Source: Spirochaetales bacterium (GTDB lineage Bacteria > Spirochaetota > Spirochaetia > Sphaerochaetales > Sphaerochaetaceae). From it: a stretch of 64,000 nucleotides of DNA. A program made the position numbers and the translations under genes. The stretch covers positions 1 to 64,000 of the forward strand of contig JALEVV010000027.1 of assembly GCA_022788185.1 (NCBI GenBank). Reading direction: 5' to 3'. Below, piece by piece: positions 25,965 through 36,596 of this stretch (position 1 is its first letter; every line of letters starts with the position of its first letter). The notes beneath the pieces are model-generated. The model was given only the letters and a program-made list of their open reading frames with translations. It was not told the DNA's origin and ran no database searches.

Positions 25965-28900
25965 GTGTTTAATCCGGCAATCGCATCAAACAACATAAAG
26001 AATGAGTTTATCGATTACATAACCACAGTTTATGGGTTTGAGGATAAACAACTATTGGAAAACTTTCGATCTGAACTGAATACTACAATAGCTCAGGGGC
26101 CGTTTCTGCAGTTGAACTATAACTTCAGGACTGCGGAAAGTATTAATGAACTGATTGATCAGAATATTCTGTCTCCATTGTTTCGTGACCTGGAGGAAGG
26201 AAAACCTGATACTCCTCTGTATCGTCGTGTTCTGCCTTTGGACAGACCGCTATATCACCATCAGGTAAATGCGATCAAAAAGATATCGCAGGGCTGCAAT
26301 GCCGTAATTTCCACAGGTACCGGTTCCGGAAAGACAAACTGTTTTCTCATCCCCGTAATCAATGAACTTCTCAGAGAACAGGAAAAAGGAACTCTTGATG
26401 ATGGCGTAAGAGCAATCTTCATATATCCAATGAACGCTCTTGCCAATGATCAGATAAAAAACATCAGGACACTTCTGATGAAATATCCTGCTATCACATT
26501 TGGTGTTTACAACGGCGGTACATTGTATGATGATGACTCTGCAAATCTTTCCTATGAGAAGCTTCACAGCGATGATCCTGTTCCTGAGTTAAGGACGCCT
26601 TTGGATAACGAGAGAGTATCAAGAGACACACTAAAAAAGCGTCCTCCTCATATTCTTTTTACCAACTATTCTATGCTCGAGTATCTTCTGTTAAGGCCGA
26701 AGGATGATGTTCTGTTCAGTAACAGTAATTTCAGGTTTGTTGTTCTTGACGAAGCTCATGTTTATTCAGGTGCGACTGGTATAGAGACGTCTTTTCTTCT
26801 CAGAAGACTGAAAGCCCGTCTATCCGCTAACAAAAAGCCTCAGTTCATTCTTACCAGTGCCACATTGGGTGGAGAAAACAGTGAGGATGATATTGTAACC
26901 TTTGCGCAGAATCTGTCTGGCGAGGAATTCAGCAGGGACTGCATAATCAAATCGGAAAGGGAAGGGATTATTCTTCCAAAAAACAAAATATCTGTCCCTT
27001 ATAGTGCACTCAATGAGCTTTCAGACGAAAGGAATATAGCAGGAGACGTTCTGATTAAATATGGATTGCCTTTTAATACCAAAAGTGATGAGGCTGGCAT
27101 ATTATATGATCTCATGATCCATACGGCAGAATTCGATTGGATCTCTCATAAGGTAGGAACTGTAACGAGCATCAGAGAGCTATCAGAGGAGCTTCATATA
27201 TCTGAAAATGCTGTTATTGACATAATTTCACTGTGCACGAGAGCAGAAAGAAATGGTAAATGCCTATTGGATGCAAAATATCATTTCTTCCTGAGAGCAC
27301 TGGATGGCTGCTTTCTTTCATTGTCACCATCAAGAACGCTGTCACTTACACGAAAACAGACCTGCACTGAAAATGGGAAGCAGTATATTGTTTCGGAAAT
27401 AGCTGTATGTGAAAACTGCGGGAAGATTGCGTTTACTGGTATTCGGGATAAGAAAGGATTCCTGAAGAATGCACCGTCCTTTGCTGATTCAGAGTATTAC
27501 GTTCCGATTGATGATGGTTGGAATTCTAAACTGATAATTGATGATGAAGATGAATTGAATACTGATGATAATGATTCTATGTTCTATCTTTGTCCTCATT
27601 GTGGGATGATGTTACCTGCAGATGAGGATCTTCCTTCATCATGTGAGTGTGGGTCGGAAGAATTCATAAAGGTTGTCAAAGCCAAAGCAGGAAAACGTGG
27701 AACAAGCTGTGTTGATTGCAGTGTTGGACAATACAGAAGGTTTTATCTTGGTAATGATGCTGCAACATCAGTAATAGCAACTGCCTTATTTGGAGAGTTG
27801 CCTGAACATAAGGTCAGTATACAGAGTGATGAATATGTTCCAATAACATCAGATGATGACCCATTCATGATAGAAACAGATTCAGTAAGGAAAAAAGAAC
27901 CGATGAGTTCCGGACAGCAGTTTCTGGTGTTCTCCGACAGCAGACAGGAGGCCGCAAAATTTGCCTGTTATCTCAGAAGTTCATATACGGAATTCCTCAG
28001 GAGAAGAGGGATGTATCATGTCCTCGCAAACCTGGGTAATGCCGACTGGGCCATTACTGATTTCGTGAAGGAGCTTTCAAACTTCTTTGCTGACAATAAA
28101 ATGTTTGCCAAGAAGAAAAATGATGGGAGCAATCTGGATATGGAAAGCCGAAGACAGGCCTGGATTGCAGTACTAAATGAAATGAGCCGCTTCAATTCAT
28201 CTACATCACTGACCTCATTGGGTTTTATTCAATTTTATCTGAAAACTGCCGACCAATTGGCTAGGAATATCCACAACAGCCAAAAATATAATGTGAAAAA
28301 AGTCAGCGAGGAAAGTATCAGCACTTTGCTGAATCTGCTTGCTTTTCAGTTTATTAAGGCAGGTGTAATACAGCCTGATGAAAATGTAACGCTCAGTGAT
28401 GGAGACAGGGAATATATTTTCTATACTCCAAGGCAGCAAACCATCTCCCTTAATGCATCAGATGGAGTGTCTGCGCACTGGATGCCAAAAGATATTCTTT
28501 TGAAGGAAGGTGTCCGTACTGCACATTCCAGCAAGATAGAATATATAAAACGCGTTCTTGGCTGTGATGACAATACTGCAGGAGATTTCCTGGAGCAGTT
28601 TTTCCTATACCTTAGTAAAAAAAATAAAAATGAAAATGCTTTTCTTGTTCTAAAAGACAAAGGCTATGTTCTTCGTACGGCATCTTTCGGCATAAGAACA
28701 CCTAAATCAAAGGATGCCAAGTGGTATAAATGCCGGAAGTGTGGACACATTTCACAATTCCATTTGGATCATCATTGTGTACTCCTGAAATGTGAAGGGG
28801 ATGTGATGGAAGTTGATCCCATGGAACTCAGTAAGAATAATCATTATGCACATCTGTACCAGAGTGAGCAGCTGAATAATCTGTATATTGAGGAGCATAC

Positions 28901-30728
28901 TGCACAGCTGGGGAAAGAGAACAGTCTCCGGTATCAGGAAGAATTCGTTAAGAAGGAAATTAACGCTCTTTCATGCTCTACGACCTTTGAGATGGGCGTT
29001 GATGTAGGTGACCTGGAAACCGTATTCCTGAGAAATGTTCCTCCGATGCCTTCAAACTATGCTCAGCGTGCAGGCCGGGCTGGCCGTTCAAAAGATGCTT
29101 CCGCTTATGCAATCACATATGCCAAACAGAGTTCTCATGATCTAACATACTTCAATGATCCTAAAAAAATGATTGTTGGTACTATCAATCCTCCTCTGTT
29201 CAAAACAGAAAATGAAAAGGTGTTCCGCAGGCATATTTATGCTGTGGCCTTAAGTATGTTTTTTGCAGAATACGATGAAATGTATAATCATAATGACGCA
29301 GAAATTTTTCTGAATCAGAAGGGGTACGAGATATTTTCTGAATGGCTCAGATCAAAGCCTGAAAACCTTAAAAAGATGCTGTGGAGATCTTTTTCTGATA
29401 ATGAACTTTATTATACCCTGGACATAGATGGTTTTGGTTGGCTCGATGGCCTGATTGGACCTGAAGGTGTTCTTACAACACATATAGAGTATTATAATAA
29501 AGTAGTCCAGGAGCTCAGAAAACAGGAAAGGGCTGCCGCAGGTAATGGAAGTGAATTGAACCAGATTCAGAGAAGAATGAAGCTTTTCACAAGGAATGAA
29601 TTGGTGGATTTCCTTGCAAGGGGGAATATTCTTCCAAGGTATGGTTTCCCTGTCGATACTGTTGAACTGTATCAGAATTATTCTTCAGTAAATGGAGAAA
29701 AAGATCTCAGGCTTAATCGTGACCTGCTTATGGCGATTGCTGAATACGCACCTTCATCTGAGATCGTTGCTAACGGAAAGCTTTATACAAGCAGATATAT
29801 CAGGCCCGAAAAGACAGATTCTCAGACTGCAAATTTTCATGAATCATTCCTTGCAATCTGTGAAGAGTGCGGTTCGATGAATTGTTCTGAAGCTGTTGGT
29901 AAAGAAGGGCAGGAATGTATTGTATGTGGTAGGATTATCCCAAGGGATAGTTTTCATAAGAGCATTGAGCCAAGGGCCGGTTTCATTGCTGAACCTGATG
30001 TTAAGGATGTTCCGATGAAGAAACAGGAGAAGAACTATAAAAGTGATGTCTTCTATCTTCATAACAGTGAAGCCCGGTCGGTAGAGAAGCATTCATTTAT
30101 TTGCGGTGATGTTATTGTAGATATAGAGTCCACTGTAAATGATTCCCTTATGGTTCAATCTGAGTCATCATTTTATGTGTGCGGTAAGTGTGGATATGCA
30201 AAAGAAAGCAGTGAGGATTTTTCCGTTAAAGGTCCGGCCAGAAAAAGAAAAAGCTTCAATAGAGTTGATTATCCCCATAAGACACCAACCGGTGCTGAAT
30301 GCAGCATGGAACATCTTGAGCAAAGAAAAATACATCACACTTTTCATACAGATGTGGCCAGAATAGGATTCAGCTGTGATACAGGAAATTACAATACTAT
30401 GCTTTCCGTTATGTATGCGATTCTTTACTCAATAAGTGATGTACTGAATATTGAAAGAAAAGATATCAGTGCATGTTTGACGAGAACGAAGGGCCGGCAG
30501 AACGACTGGCAGATAATCATCTATGATGCAGTCCCCGGAGGTGCCGGTCATTCAAGACGAATTGTCAGTAATGATGGTGCTGTTTTGTCAAGGGTTTTTG
30601 AAGCAGCCTACTCTAGAGTAAGTGAATGTGAATGCGATCCTTCATGTTATAAATGTCTGAGGAGTTATGAGAACCAGAAGGTGCATGATAAGCTTAACAG
30701 GCAACTGGCTAAGGATTTTCTGGCTTGA
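25965..30728 (+). CDS. DEAD/DEAH helicase with DUF1998 domain (DruE-like)
   Basis: A 1587-residue superfamily 2 helicase starting at GTG after GGGAGGAAAG. Walker A (STGTGSGKTN) is near 115-124, DEAH (VVLDEAHVYSG) near 258, and LTSATLGG near 295. Motifs V and VI (CSTTFEMGVDVGDLE, QRAGRAGRSKDAS) lie near 1000-1040. Several CxxC zinc-binding clusters are inserted (CENCGKI, CPHCGMM, CRKCGHI, CEECGSM, CGKCGYA). The end has the DUF1998 signature YDAVPGGAGHSRRI and CECDPSCYKCLRSYENQ. Such helicases occur in Druantia (DruE), DISARM and related defence systems as well as in DNA repair. The partner upstream and the location favour a Druantia type III-like role. Confidence 0.85.
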   Translation: MFNPAIASNNIKNEFIDYITTVYGFEDKQLLENFRSELNTTIAQGPFLQLNYNFRTAESINELIDQNILSPLFRDLEEGKPDTPLYRRVLPLDRPLYHHQVNAIKKISQGCNAVISTGTGSGKTNCFLIPVINELLREQEKGTLDDGVRAIFIYPMNALANDQIKNIRTLLMKYPAITFGVYNGGTLYDDDSANLSYEKLHSDDPVPELRTPLDNERVSRDTLKKRPPHILFTNYSMLEYLLLRPKDDVLFSNSNFRFVVLDEAHVYSGATGIETSFLLRRLKARLSANKKPQFILTSATLGGENSEDDIVTFAQNLSGEEFSRDCIIKSEREGIILPKNKISVPYSALNELSDERNIAGDVLIKYGLPFNTKSDEAGILYDLMIHTAEFDWISHKVGTVTSIRELSEELHISENAVIDIISLCTRAERNGKCLLDAKYHFFLRALDGCFLSLSPSRTLSLTRKQTCTENGKQYIVSEIAVCENCGKIAFTGIRDKKGFLKNAPSFADSEYYVPIDDGWNSKLIIDDEDELNTDDNDSMFYLCPHCGMMLPADEDLPSSCECGSEEFIKVVKAKAGKRGTSCVDCSVGQYRRFYLGNDAATSVIATALFGELPEHKVSIQSDEYVPITSDDDPFMIETDSVRKKEPMSSGQQFLVFSDSRQEAAKFACYLRSSYTEFLRRRGMYHVLANLGNADWAITDFVKELSNFFADNKMFAKKKNDGSNLDMESRRQAWIAVLNEMSRFNSSTSLTSLGFIQFYLKTADQLARNIHNSQKYNVKKVSEESISTLLNLLAFQFIKAGVIQPDENVTLSDGDREYIFYTPRQQTISLNASDGVSAHWMPKDILLKEGVRTAHSSKIEYIKRVLGCDDNTAGDFLEQFFLYLSKKNKNENAFLVLKDKGYVLRTASFGIRTPKSKDAKWYKCRKCGHISQFHLDHHCVLLKCEGDVMEVDPMELSKNNHYAHLYQSEQLNNLYIEEHTAQLGKENSLRYQEEFVKKEINALSCSTTFEMGVDVGDLETVFLRNVPPMPSNYAQRAGRAGRSKDASAYAITYAKQSSHDLTYFNDPKKMIVGTINPPLFKTENEKVFRRHIYAVALSMFFAEYDEMYNHNDAEIFLNQKGYEIFSEWLRSKPENLKKMLWRSFSDNELYYTLDIDGFGWLDGLIGPEGVLTTHIEYYNKVVQELRKQERAAAGNGSELNQIQRRMKLFTRNELVDFLARGNILPRYGFPVDTVELYQNYSSVNGEKDLRLNRDLLMAIAEYAPSSEIVANGKLYTSRYIRPEKTDSQTANFHESFLAICEECGSMNCSEAVGKEGQECIVCGRIIPRDSFHKSIEPRAGFIAEPDVKDVPMKKQEKNYKSDVFYLHNSEARSVEKHSFICGDVIVDIESTVNDSLMVQSESSFYVCGKCGYAKESSEDFSVKGPARKRKSFNRVDYPHKTPTGAECSMEHLEQRKIHHTFHTDVARIGFSCDTGNYNTMLSVMYAILYSISDVLNIERKDISACLTRTKGRQNDWQIIIYDAVPGGAGHSRRIVSNDGAVLSRVFEAAYSRVSECECDPSCYKCLRSYENQKVHDKLNRQLAKDFLA

Positions 30729-30794
30729 TTAACAGGAGAATGTGTTCCTATAAGTGTTGATGAGCATTGTGCTGCTGAGAATTAATAAAACAAA

Positions 30795-30820
30795 GCCGGA
30801 GGTCAACTTGGGCCTCCGGC
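30795..30820 (+). terminator. Hairpin after the helicase gene
   Basis: GCCGGAGG (30795-30802) pairs perfectly with CCTCCGGC (30813-30820). A-rich sequence precedes it, so it could also serve the converging vsr transcript. Confidence 0.6.
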
Positions 30821-30929
30821 AGGCAGCTGAGTATAACTAACACGTAATTGGGATCCTTTGTGTGTTCATTGGGTAATGGGGGTTGCTGCCTGAGTGTAGT
30901 TTAATGTGGTGGAATCAATTATTCAATAG

Positions 30930-31616
30930 TCAGGTTTTCCGATTTCTGATTAATAATTCTTCTGTTTCCGTGAACCCCATCTGGAAAAACAGCTTGTCTT
31001 TTTCCGTATTTTCTTTCGATGCCTTGAGTTCGGTAATGTTTCTCCTATGTGCTTTAGTGATCATGAAGGAGAGGGCGGCCCGGGCAAGTTCCCTGTCGTT
31101 CAGGTCAGTCTCCAGCTGAGAGTCCTTAAGGGCCACATAACCCGCCTTGATCCCGTCAACAGAGACAGTGTAATTGTCTTCAGACGATTCAGTGATGGTG
31201 ATGTGCATTACCTTTCTTATTTCTTCCTCAATCCTTGCAATGCACTCCTCAGTATCCTTTTTGATGGACTTTCCCCAGAACCTGATCACGGTCCATCCAA
31301 GGGCGGCAAGATCGGTGTCGTTCTTCCTGTCCCGCTCCATGTTGCGGGCTATCTTGGCAATCCAGAAATCAGGGTTGTTTCCTTTGGCAAGTGTTTCCTT
31401 CAGACTGTCCCAGTCCTTTCCATGAAAGAATTCACCGTCACAGAATACCGCGATGCGGTACTTCGTGAGGGTAATGTCGGGTTTGCCCGGAAGATCCTTT
31501 TTGTTCTTGCGGTATCTTATGCCCCGTGCCCAGAGGGCATGGCGGAGGAGGACCTCTATGGATGTGTCCTTTGCCCTTATCCTGCTCATATTGTAGTGCC
31601 GTGCTTCAGATACCAT
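30930..31616 (-). CDS. vsr: Vsr-type mismatch endonuclease with GNAT-like C-terminal extension
   Basis: A 228-residue protein. Residues 10-140 are a very-short-patch repair nuclease: MSRIRAKDTSIEVLLRHAL, LPGKPDITLTKYRIAVFCDG, EFFHGKDW and TVIRFWGKSI. Vsr nicks next to T:G mismatches that arise when 5-methylcytosine deaminates. Residues from about 150 (YTVSVDGIKAGYVAL through ASKENTEKDKLFFQMGFTE) look like the last strands and helices of a GNAT acetyltransferase; classic Vsr lacks this part. No clear ribosome site precedes either Met1 or Met10. The C5 methyltransferase 17 kb away may create the lesions it repairs. Confidence 0.82.
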   Translation of the reverse strand: MVSEARHYNMSRIRAKDTSIEVLLRHALWARGIRYRKNKKDLPGKPDITLTKYRIAVFCDGEFFHGKDWDSLKETLAKGNNPDFWIAKIARNMERDRKNDTDLAALGWTVIRFWGKSIKKDTEECIARIEEEIRKVMHITITESSEDNYTVSVDGIKAGYVALKDSQLETDLNDRELARAALSFMITKAHRRNITELKASKENTEKDKLFFQMGFTETEELLIRNRKT

Positions 31617-31827
31617 GGAGTGATGATAGCACTTTTCTCATGTTAAGAGAAAACGGGATGAAACTGGATGAAAGCCGTTCCATGGGATTTACTTACAGAG
31701 CAGGTTGCTGAGCAGTGTTATCAGGTATGCCTTCTGATTAATAGAACAACATTAAACGAATACAGTGATTTTCTATTGTGTGTGGAAACACTATGCACCA
31801 TAATTGTGGCAGAAGGGGGAGATTGTT

Positions 31828-34176
31828 TTGAAAAGAAAAGCAATAGGTCTGTTCACAGTCATTCTTGTGTTACTCTGTTTTGTTTCATGCAGCAATAACA
31901 GCAGTGTCCCGGCAACGGGATCAGTCAGCATTGTCCTGAATAACAATGCAAGGGGAATAGAACCGAACATTTCCCTGGATACCGCAAAGTACAGTGTTGC
32001 GATATCAGGAACAGGGTATTCGAGCGTCGAAGATGTTGCCACTTCGGTTTCTGTTTATTCAAAGAAGGATATCCCGGAAGGTAACTATACTGTTACCGTC
32101 AGTGCCATTAACAGTGTCGGCATAGTAATCGGGGAAGGATCGAAAGAGTTCTCAATTACCCGGAATAATACCACCGAGGTGAGTGTGACAGTCGATGAGA
32201 TTGCCGGAAACGGTAAGCTGACCGTAACACTGTCAGGTACTGTTATCGAGGGTAAGACATACACGCTTAATGTGTATGACAGTAAGGATTCTCTGGTTAA
32301 GAGTACACTCTTTACCGATAATGTGGCAGAACTTGAGATCGGTAATGGTTACTACTACTTCATGGTAAGCGATGGAATCGGAACCGTATCGGACCCTGAA
32401 GCGTTCAGAATGCTTAAGGGTGACCATCTCCGTGCTGAGGCGAAAGTGTATTCAGGAGGCGATGGTTCCTTTCGTCTTGAGATAACCAATGTCATAAAAC
32501 CTACTCCTGAACTTAAGCTTGCATTTTCCTCACCGAATGTTCATGCAGGAGACGGTGTCACTGTTTCCGCTGTCGGGATGGAAGGGAGTACTCTGACTTA
32601 TTCCTGGTTCATAGATGGTGTGGAAGCTGAAGGTGAGAATGGTGCAGCCATCACTTTTTCGAAGAATGTTTCAGGGGAGTACAGTATCAAATGTCTTGTT
32701 AAGGACAGTGCTTCCAACCTGGTATGGTCCGCTGACAGGATGCTTACTGTCTATGATGTCGGATATAAGCCTCTGACATTATGCCTTCAGGGAAATGTGG
32801 AATTCTGGTGTGTGGGTGATGTCCTGATTCCTGCGGACCTTCAGGTTTCAGTAAATAAGGACAGCGCGGAGCTCTATTCATTCCAGTATGGACATGGGCA
32901 TCGTGCATTCACGTTTGATAAGGAATCAGTCATTACCTGTACGCTTTCAGGTGTTGATGGTTACTCCTACTATCTGGAAACAGAGGAAGATGGTGATTAC
33001 ACTGTCGTTTACATCGTGATTGACAGGGAAATTGAAGACCCTGCATTTGTGAAAGTAAATTTTGATTACGACTACAGATTCCATCGGGAAAGGAACGAGT
33101 ACAGAGGATTCTATCTTTGCCCTGAAGGTGCCTCATACCGCAGTGAGGGCAGTGGCATTGTTTCAATGACAAACAATACTGCTTCAAGGATAATTAAGGT
33201 AAATCCCGGTTATTACAGGCAGAATGGCATGACGGGAAATAATGGTACCCTGGATCCTTCTGTTTCACCTTCAAATTTCACTGTTGCATCAGGTGAGACA
33301 AAGGAAGTAACGGTCACTCTTCCTTATGCGACGGTTGTGCTTGAGGGTTTTGATGGGGATGCCGGATATTATGGTATTAAACTTGGGGACTATGATGTTG
33401 ACAGGGGTTATGTTGATGAAATGGATGGTAAGAAGGTTATTCTGCTGCCTTCAGGTAATGTTGGGTATAGCCATTATTCCTTATGGAAAGCCTTCAATCC
33501 TGATTACAGATATGATTTCTCAACAACGGCAGGTATTGGAGAGACCCAGAATGTAAGCACGATAAAAAATGAAATTGACTGGATTGATTCCGGTGTCACG
33601 ATTCCGGCAGGAAGAACTCTTATCAGAGTAACATCTGCAGTGGTTCTTGACAGGACATTTCAGGAATTGTACTGGAAAACAGTCACACCGGATGGCTCCT
33701 TGTATGACAGCGGTATTATGGATCTCAGTTGGCCATCCTGGATTAATTTGAATCAGAGTTTCCGTCTGTACTGTACTGACATCACAGGACAGAGTGGTTA
33801 CAAATACAAATGCTCAGTGGAAAAGCAGAGTGACGAATCCGGAGAATACAATCTGGTAACGATTAATATCGATAAGGATATGTCAGATTATGCGACTCTG
33901 AAGGTAAACCATTCATTTGATGAATCCCTGCTGGTAAACGGTACGTATATAACCGCAAGAAGGAACAGTGATAATAAATATATCCTTATTCCTGTATACT
34001 CCGGAGGTTCTTCGGAATACAAAACAGAGCCGGGAACTTACCGTTCCAATGGGTACTGGAACTCAATTCTGGATCCTCAGACAGGAAAAGAATATGCTCC
34101 CAGGATTCCTGAGAACTTCATATGTACTTCAGGTAAGACAACTGAGCTGAGTGTCAGACTGGAGGAAAGGAATTAG
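31828..34176 (+). CDS. Surface lipoprotein with PKD-like domain
   Basis: The start is most likely the TTG at 31828 after AAGGGGGAG, giving KRKAIGLFTVILVLL and a lipobox ending CFVSC; the ORF-track ATG would bury the signal peptide. The mature 770-residue protein is beta-rich. Near residues 225-310 a PKD-like Ig domain is visible (VHAGDGVTVSAVGME, LTYSWFIDGVEAEG, GEYSIKCLVKD). Two later sections share a pattern (FEFW or LYWK, DLQVS or GSLYD, then YKYKCSVE/YSYYLETEED and VVYIVIDREIEDPAFVKVNF/VTINIDKDMSDYATLKVNH), which indicates an internal duplication. Probably anchored in the outer leaflet and involved in adhesion or surface structure. Confidence 0.75.
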   Translation: MKRKAIGLFTVILVLLCFVSCSNNSSVPATGSVSIVLNNNARGIEPNISLDTAKYSVAISGTGYSSVEDVATSVSVYSKKDIPEGNYTVTVSAINSVGIVIGEGSKEFSITRNNTTEVSVTVDEIAGNGKLTVTLSGTVIEGKTYTLNVYDSKDSLVKSTLFTDNVAELEIGNGYYYFMVSDGIGTVSDPEAFRMLKGDHLRAEAKVYSGGDGSFRLEITNVIKPTPELKLAFSSPNVHAGDGVTVSAVGMEGSTLTYSWFIDGVEAEGENGAAITFSKNVSGEYSIKCLVKDSASNLVWSADRMLTVYDVGYKPLTLCLQGNVEFWCVGDVLIPADLQVSVNKDSAELYSFQYGHGHRAFTFDKESVITCTLSGVDGYSYYLETEEDGDYTVVYIVIDREIEDPAFVKVNFDYDYRFHRERNEYRGFYLCPEGASYRSEGSGIVSMTNNTASRIIKVNPGYYRQNGMTGNNGTLDPSVSPSNFTVASGETKEVTVTLPYATVVLEGFDGDAGYYGIKLGDYDVDRGYVDEMDGKKVILLPSGNVGYSHYSLWKAFNPDYRYDFSTTAGIGETQNVSTIKNEIDWIDSGVTIPAGRTLIRVTSAVVLDRTFQELYWKTVTPDGSLYDSGIMDLSWPSWINLNQSFRLYCTDITGQSGYKYKCSVEKQSDESGEYNLVTINIDKDMSDYATLKVNHSFDESLLVNGTYITARRNSDNKYILIPVYSGGSSEYKTEPGTYRSNGYWNSILDPQTGKEYAPRIPENFICTSGKTTELSVRLEERN

Positions 34177-34192
34177 AAAGCAATTCCTGATT

Positions 34193-34235
34193 GTCAGGGC
34201 GGAAAGACTGTTTCTTTCTGCCCTGATGTTCTTTT
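34193..34235 (+). terminator. Intrinsic terminator after the lipoprotein gene
   Basis: GTCAGGGCGGAAAGA (34193-34207) pairs with TCTTTCTGCCCTGAT (34213-34227), followed by GTTCTTTTAT. The remaining gap 34236-34532 shows no gene and no clear structure. Confidence 0.75.
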
Positions 34236-34532
34236 ATCCCTTCCTGATCGGTCAATGCAGGAAACAGATATGGTTAGAAGTATGTCTTCTTCCTGGCGGG
34301 GTAGTGGGACCTCATCGCTTTAGGTATTGTACCGCTTCGCGGATAGACTGCTGCTTTATTCAGTGGTGAAGTGAAGGAAAGTGCGGGGCCACGTAACCTG
34401 CTTTGATAATGCAGTTATCATCAGTGACAGTGCTGTTACTTGTCTCTCTCTGTTTTTATCTCATGTTTTGGTTTACCGCGACATCATGTGTCGTGGTAGG
34501 GATGAGAGAATGGGGATAAAGGAGAAACGATA

Positions 34533-34697
34533 ATGAACGAGATGAAGCTGGTTGAAAGCTGTTTCAGGAACATGGGACTCACGAGACGTCAGGTTAAGGC
34601 ACTCAGTGACAAGATTGCTGAGTACATTGCCTCGAACAGGGCAGCAGGCATTTCCGGTGATATGGATGATTCCCGACCGGAGCGTCACAGGTCCTGA
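34533..34697 (+). CDS. Small hypothetical protein (54 aa)
   Basis: ATG at 34533 follows AAAGGAG at good distance; the ORF is below the track cut-off. The product (MNEMKLVESCFRNMGLTRRQ onwards) has a basic helix then a polar tail ending PERHRS. No family recognised. Coding potential rests on the ribosome site and an amphipathic helix only. It may be a decayed fragment. Confidence 0.35.
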   Translation: MNEMKLVESCFRNMGLTRRQVKALSDKIAEYIASNRAAGISGDMDDSRPERHRS

Positions 34698-34811
34698 TAT
34701 TTTGTTGTTTTTCAAGATTTAATGCATGTTTTTGAATATTTGTCCTTGCCTGTGCCGGGAGGACTTGTTTGAATATTCTGTGAAAATAAATACATTTTTT
34801 TGCATAACACA

Positions 34812-34841
34812 TTGACTTTTTCGGGGGAAAAGAGGTAAAAG
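34812..34841 (+). promoter_or_regulatory. Candidate promoter of the ilv-leu operon
   Basis: TTGACT at 34812-34817 has a weak -10 (GTAAAA/TAAAAG) 17-18 bases downstream. Transcription from about 34848 would give a short leader before the leader-peptide ATG at 34878. Confidence 0.45.
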
Positions 34842-34877
34842 ACAAGCTATCGGATACGGTTCACAAGGAGGTCAAAG

Positions 34878-34964
34878 ATGACAGGTTCACAGTTAATTCA
34901 GAAAAAACACCTTCCTTTGATCGCTCTTATTTCCCTTATTCTCGTAGTACTACTTAGAAACTAA
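34878..34964 (+). CDS. Branched-chain amino acid leader peptide
   Basis: A 28-codon ORF with a strong AAGGAGG site. The peptide begins MTGSQLIQKKH and then reads LPLIALISLILVVLL before RN and TAA: 12 of 15 residues are Leu, Ile or Val. This is the hallmark of ribosome-mediated attenuation of ilv/leu operons. Scarce charged Leu-, Ile- or Val-tRNA would stall the ribosome in this run and alter folding of the RNA just downstream. Confidence 0.9.
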   Translation: MTGSQLIQKKHLPLIALISLILVVLLRN

Positions 34965-35027
34965 ACCACTGGCTTTAGTTCTTTTTTGTTGTAGCCCGTG
35001 GTAAAGAAAAAACCACGGGTTATTTTT
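34959..35027 (+). promoter_or_regulatory. Transcription attenuator of the ilv-leu operon
   Basis: Three alternative pairings can be drawn. Region 1:2 is AACTAAACC with GG-C-TTTAGTT (34959-34980), overlapping the leader stop codon and followed by six T residues. Region 2:3 is CCACTGGCT (34966-34974) with AGCCCGTGG (34993-35001), eight of nine pairs, the antiterminator. Region 3:4 is CCCGTGGT (34995-35002) with ACCACGGG (35012-35019) then TTATTTTTA, the terminator. A ribosome stalled in the Leu/Ile/Val run masks region 1, frees region 2 and lets transcription continue. Confidence 0.85.
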
Positions 35028-35040
35028 ATAGGAGGTCCTG

Positions 35041-36571
<1,531 letters not shown>

Positions 36572-36596
36572 TACTTAATATTACAGGGATGATAAG

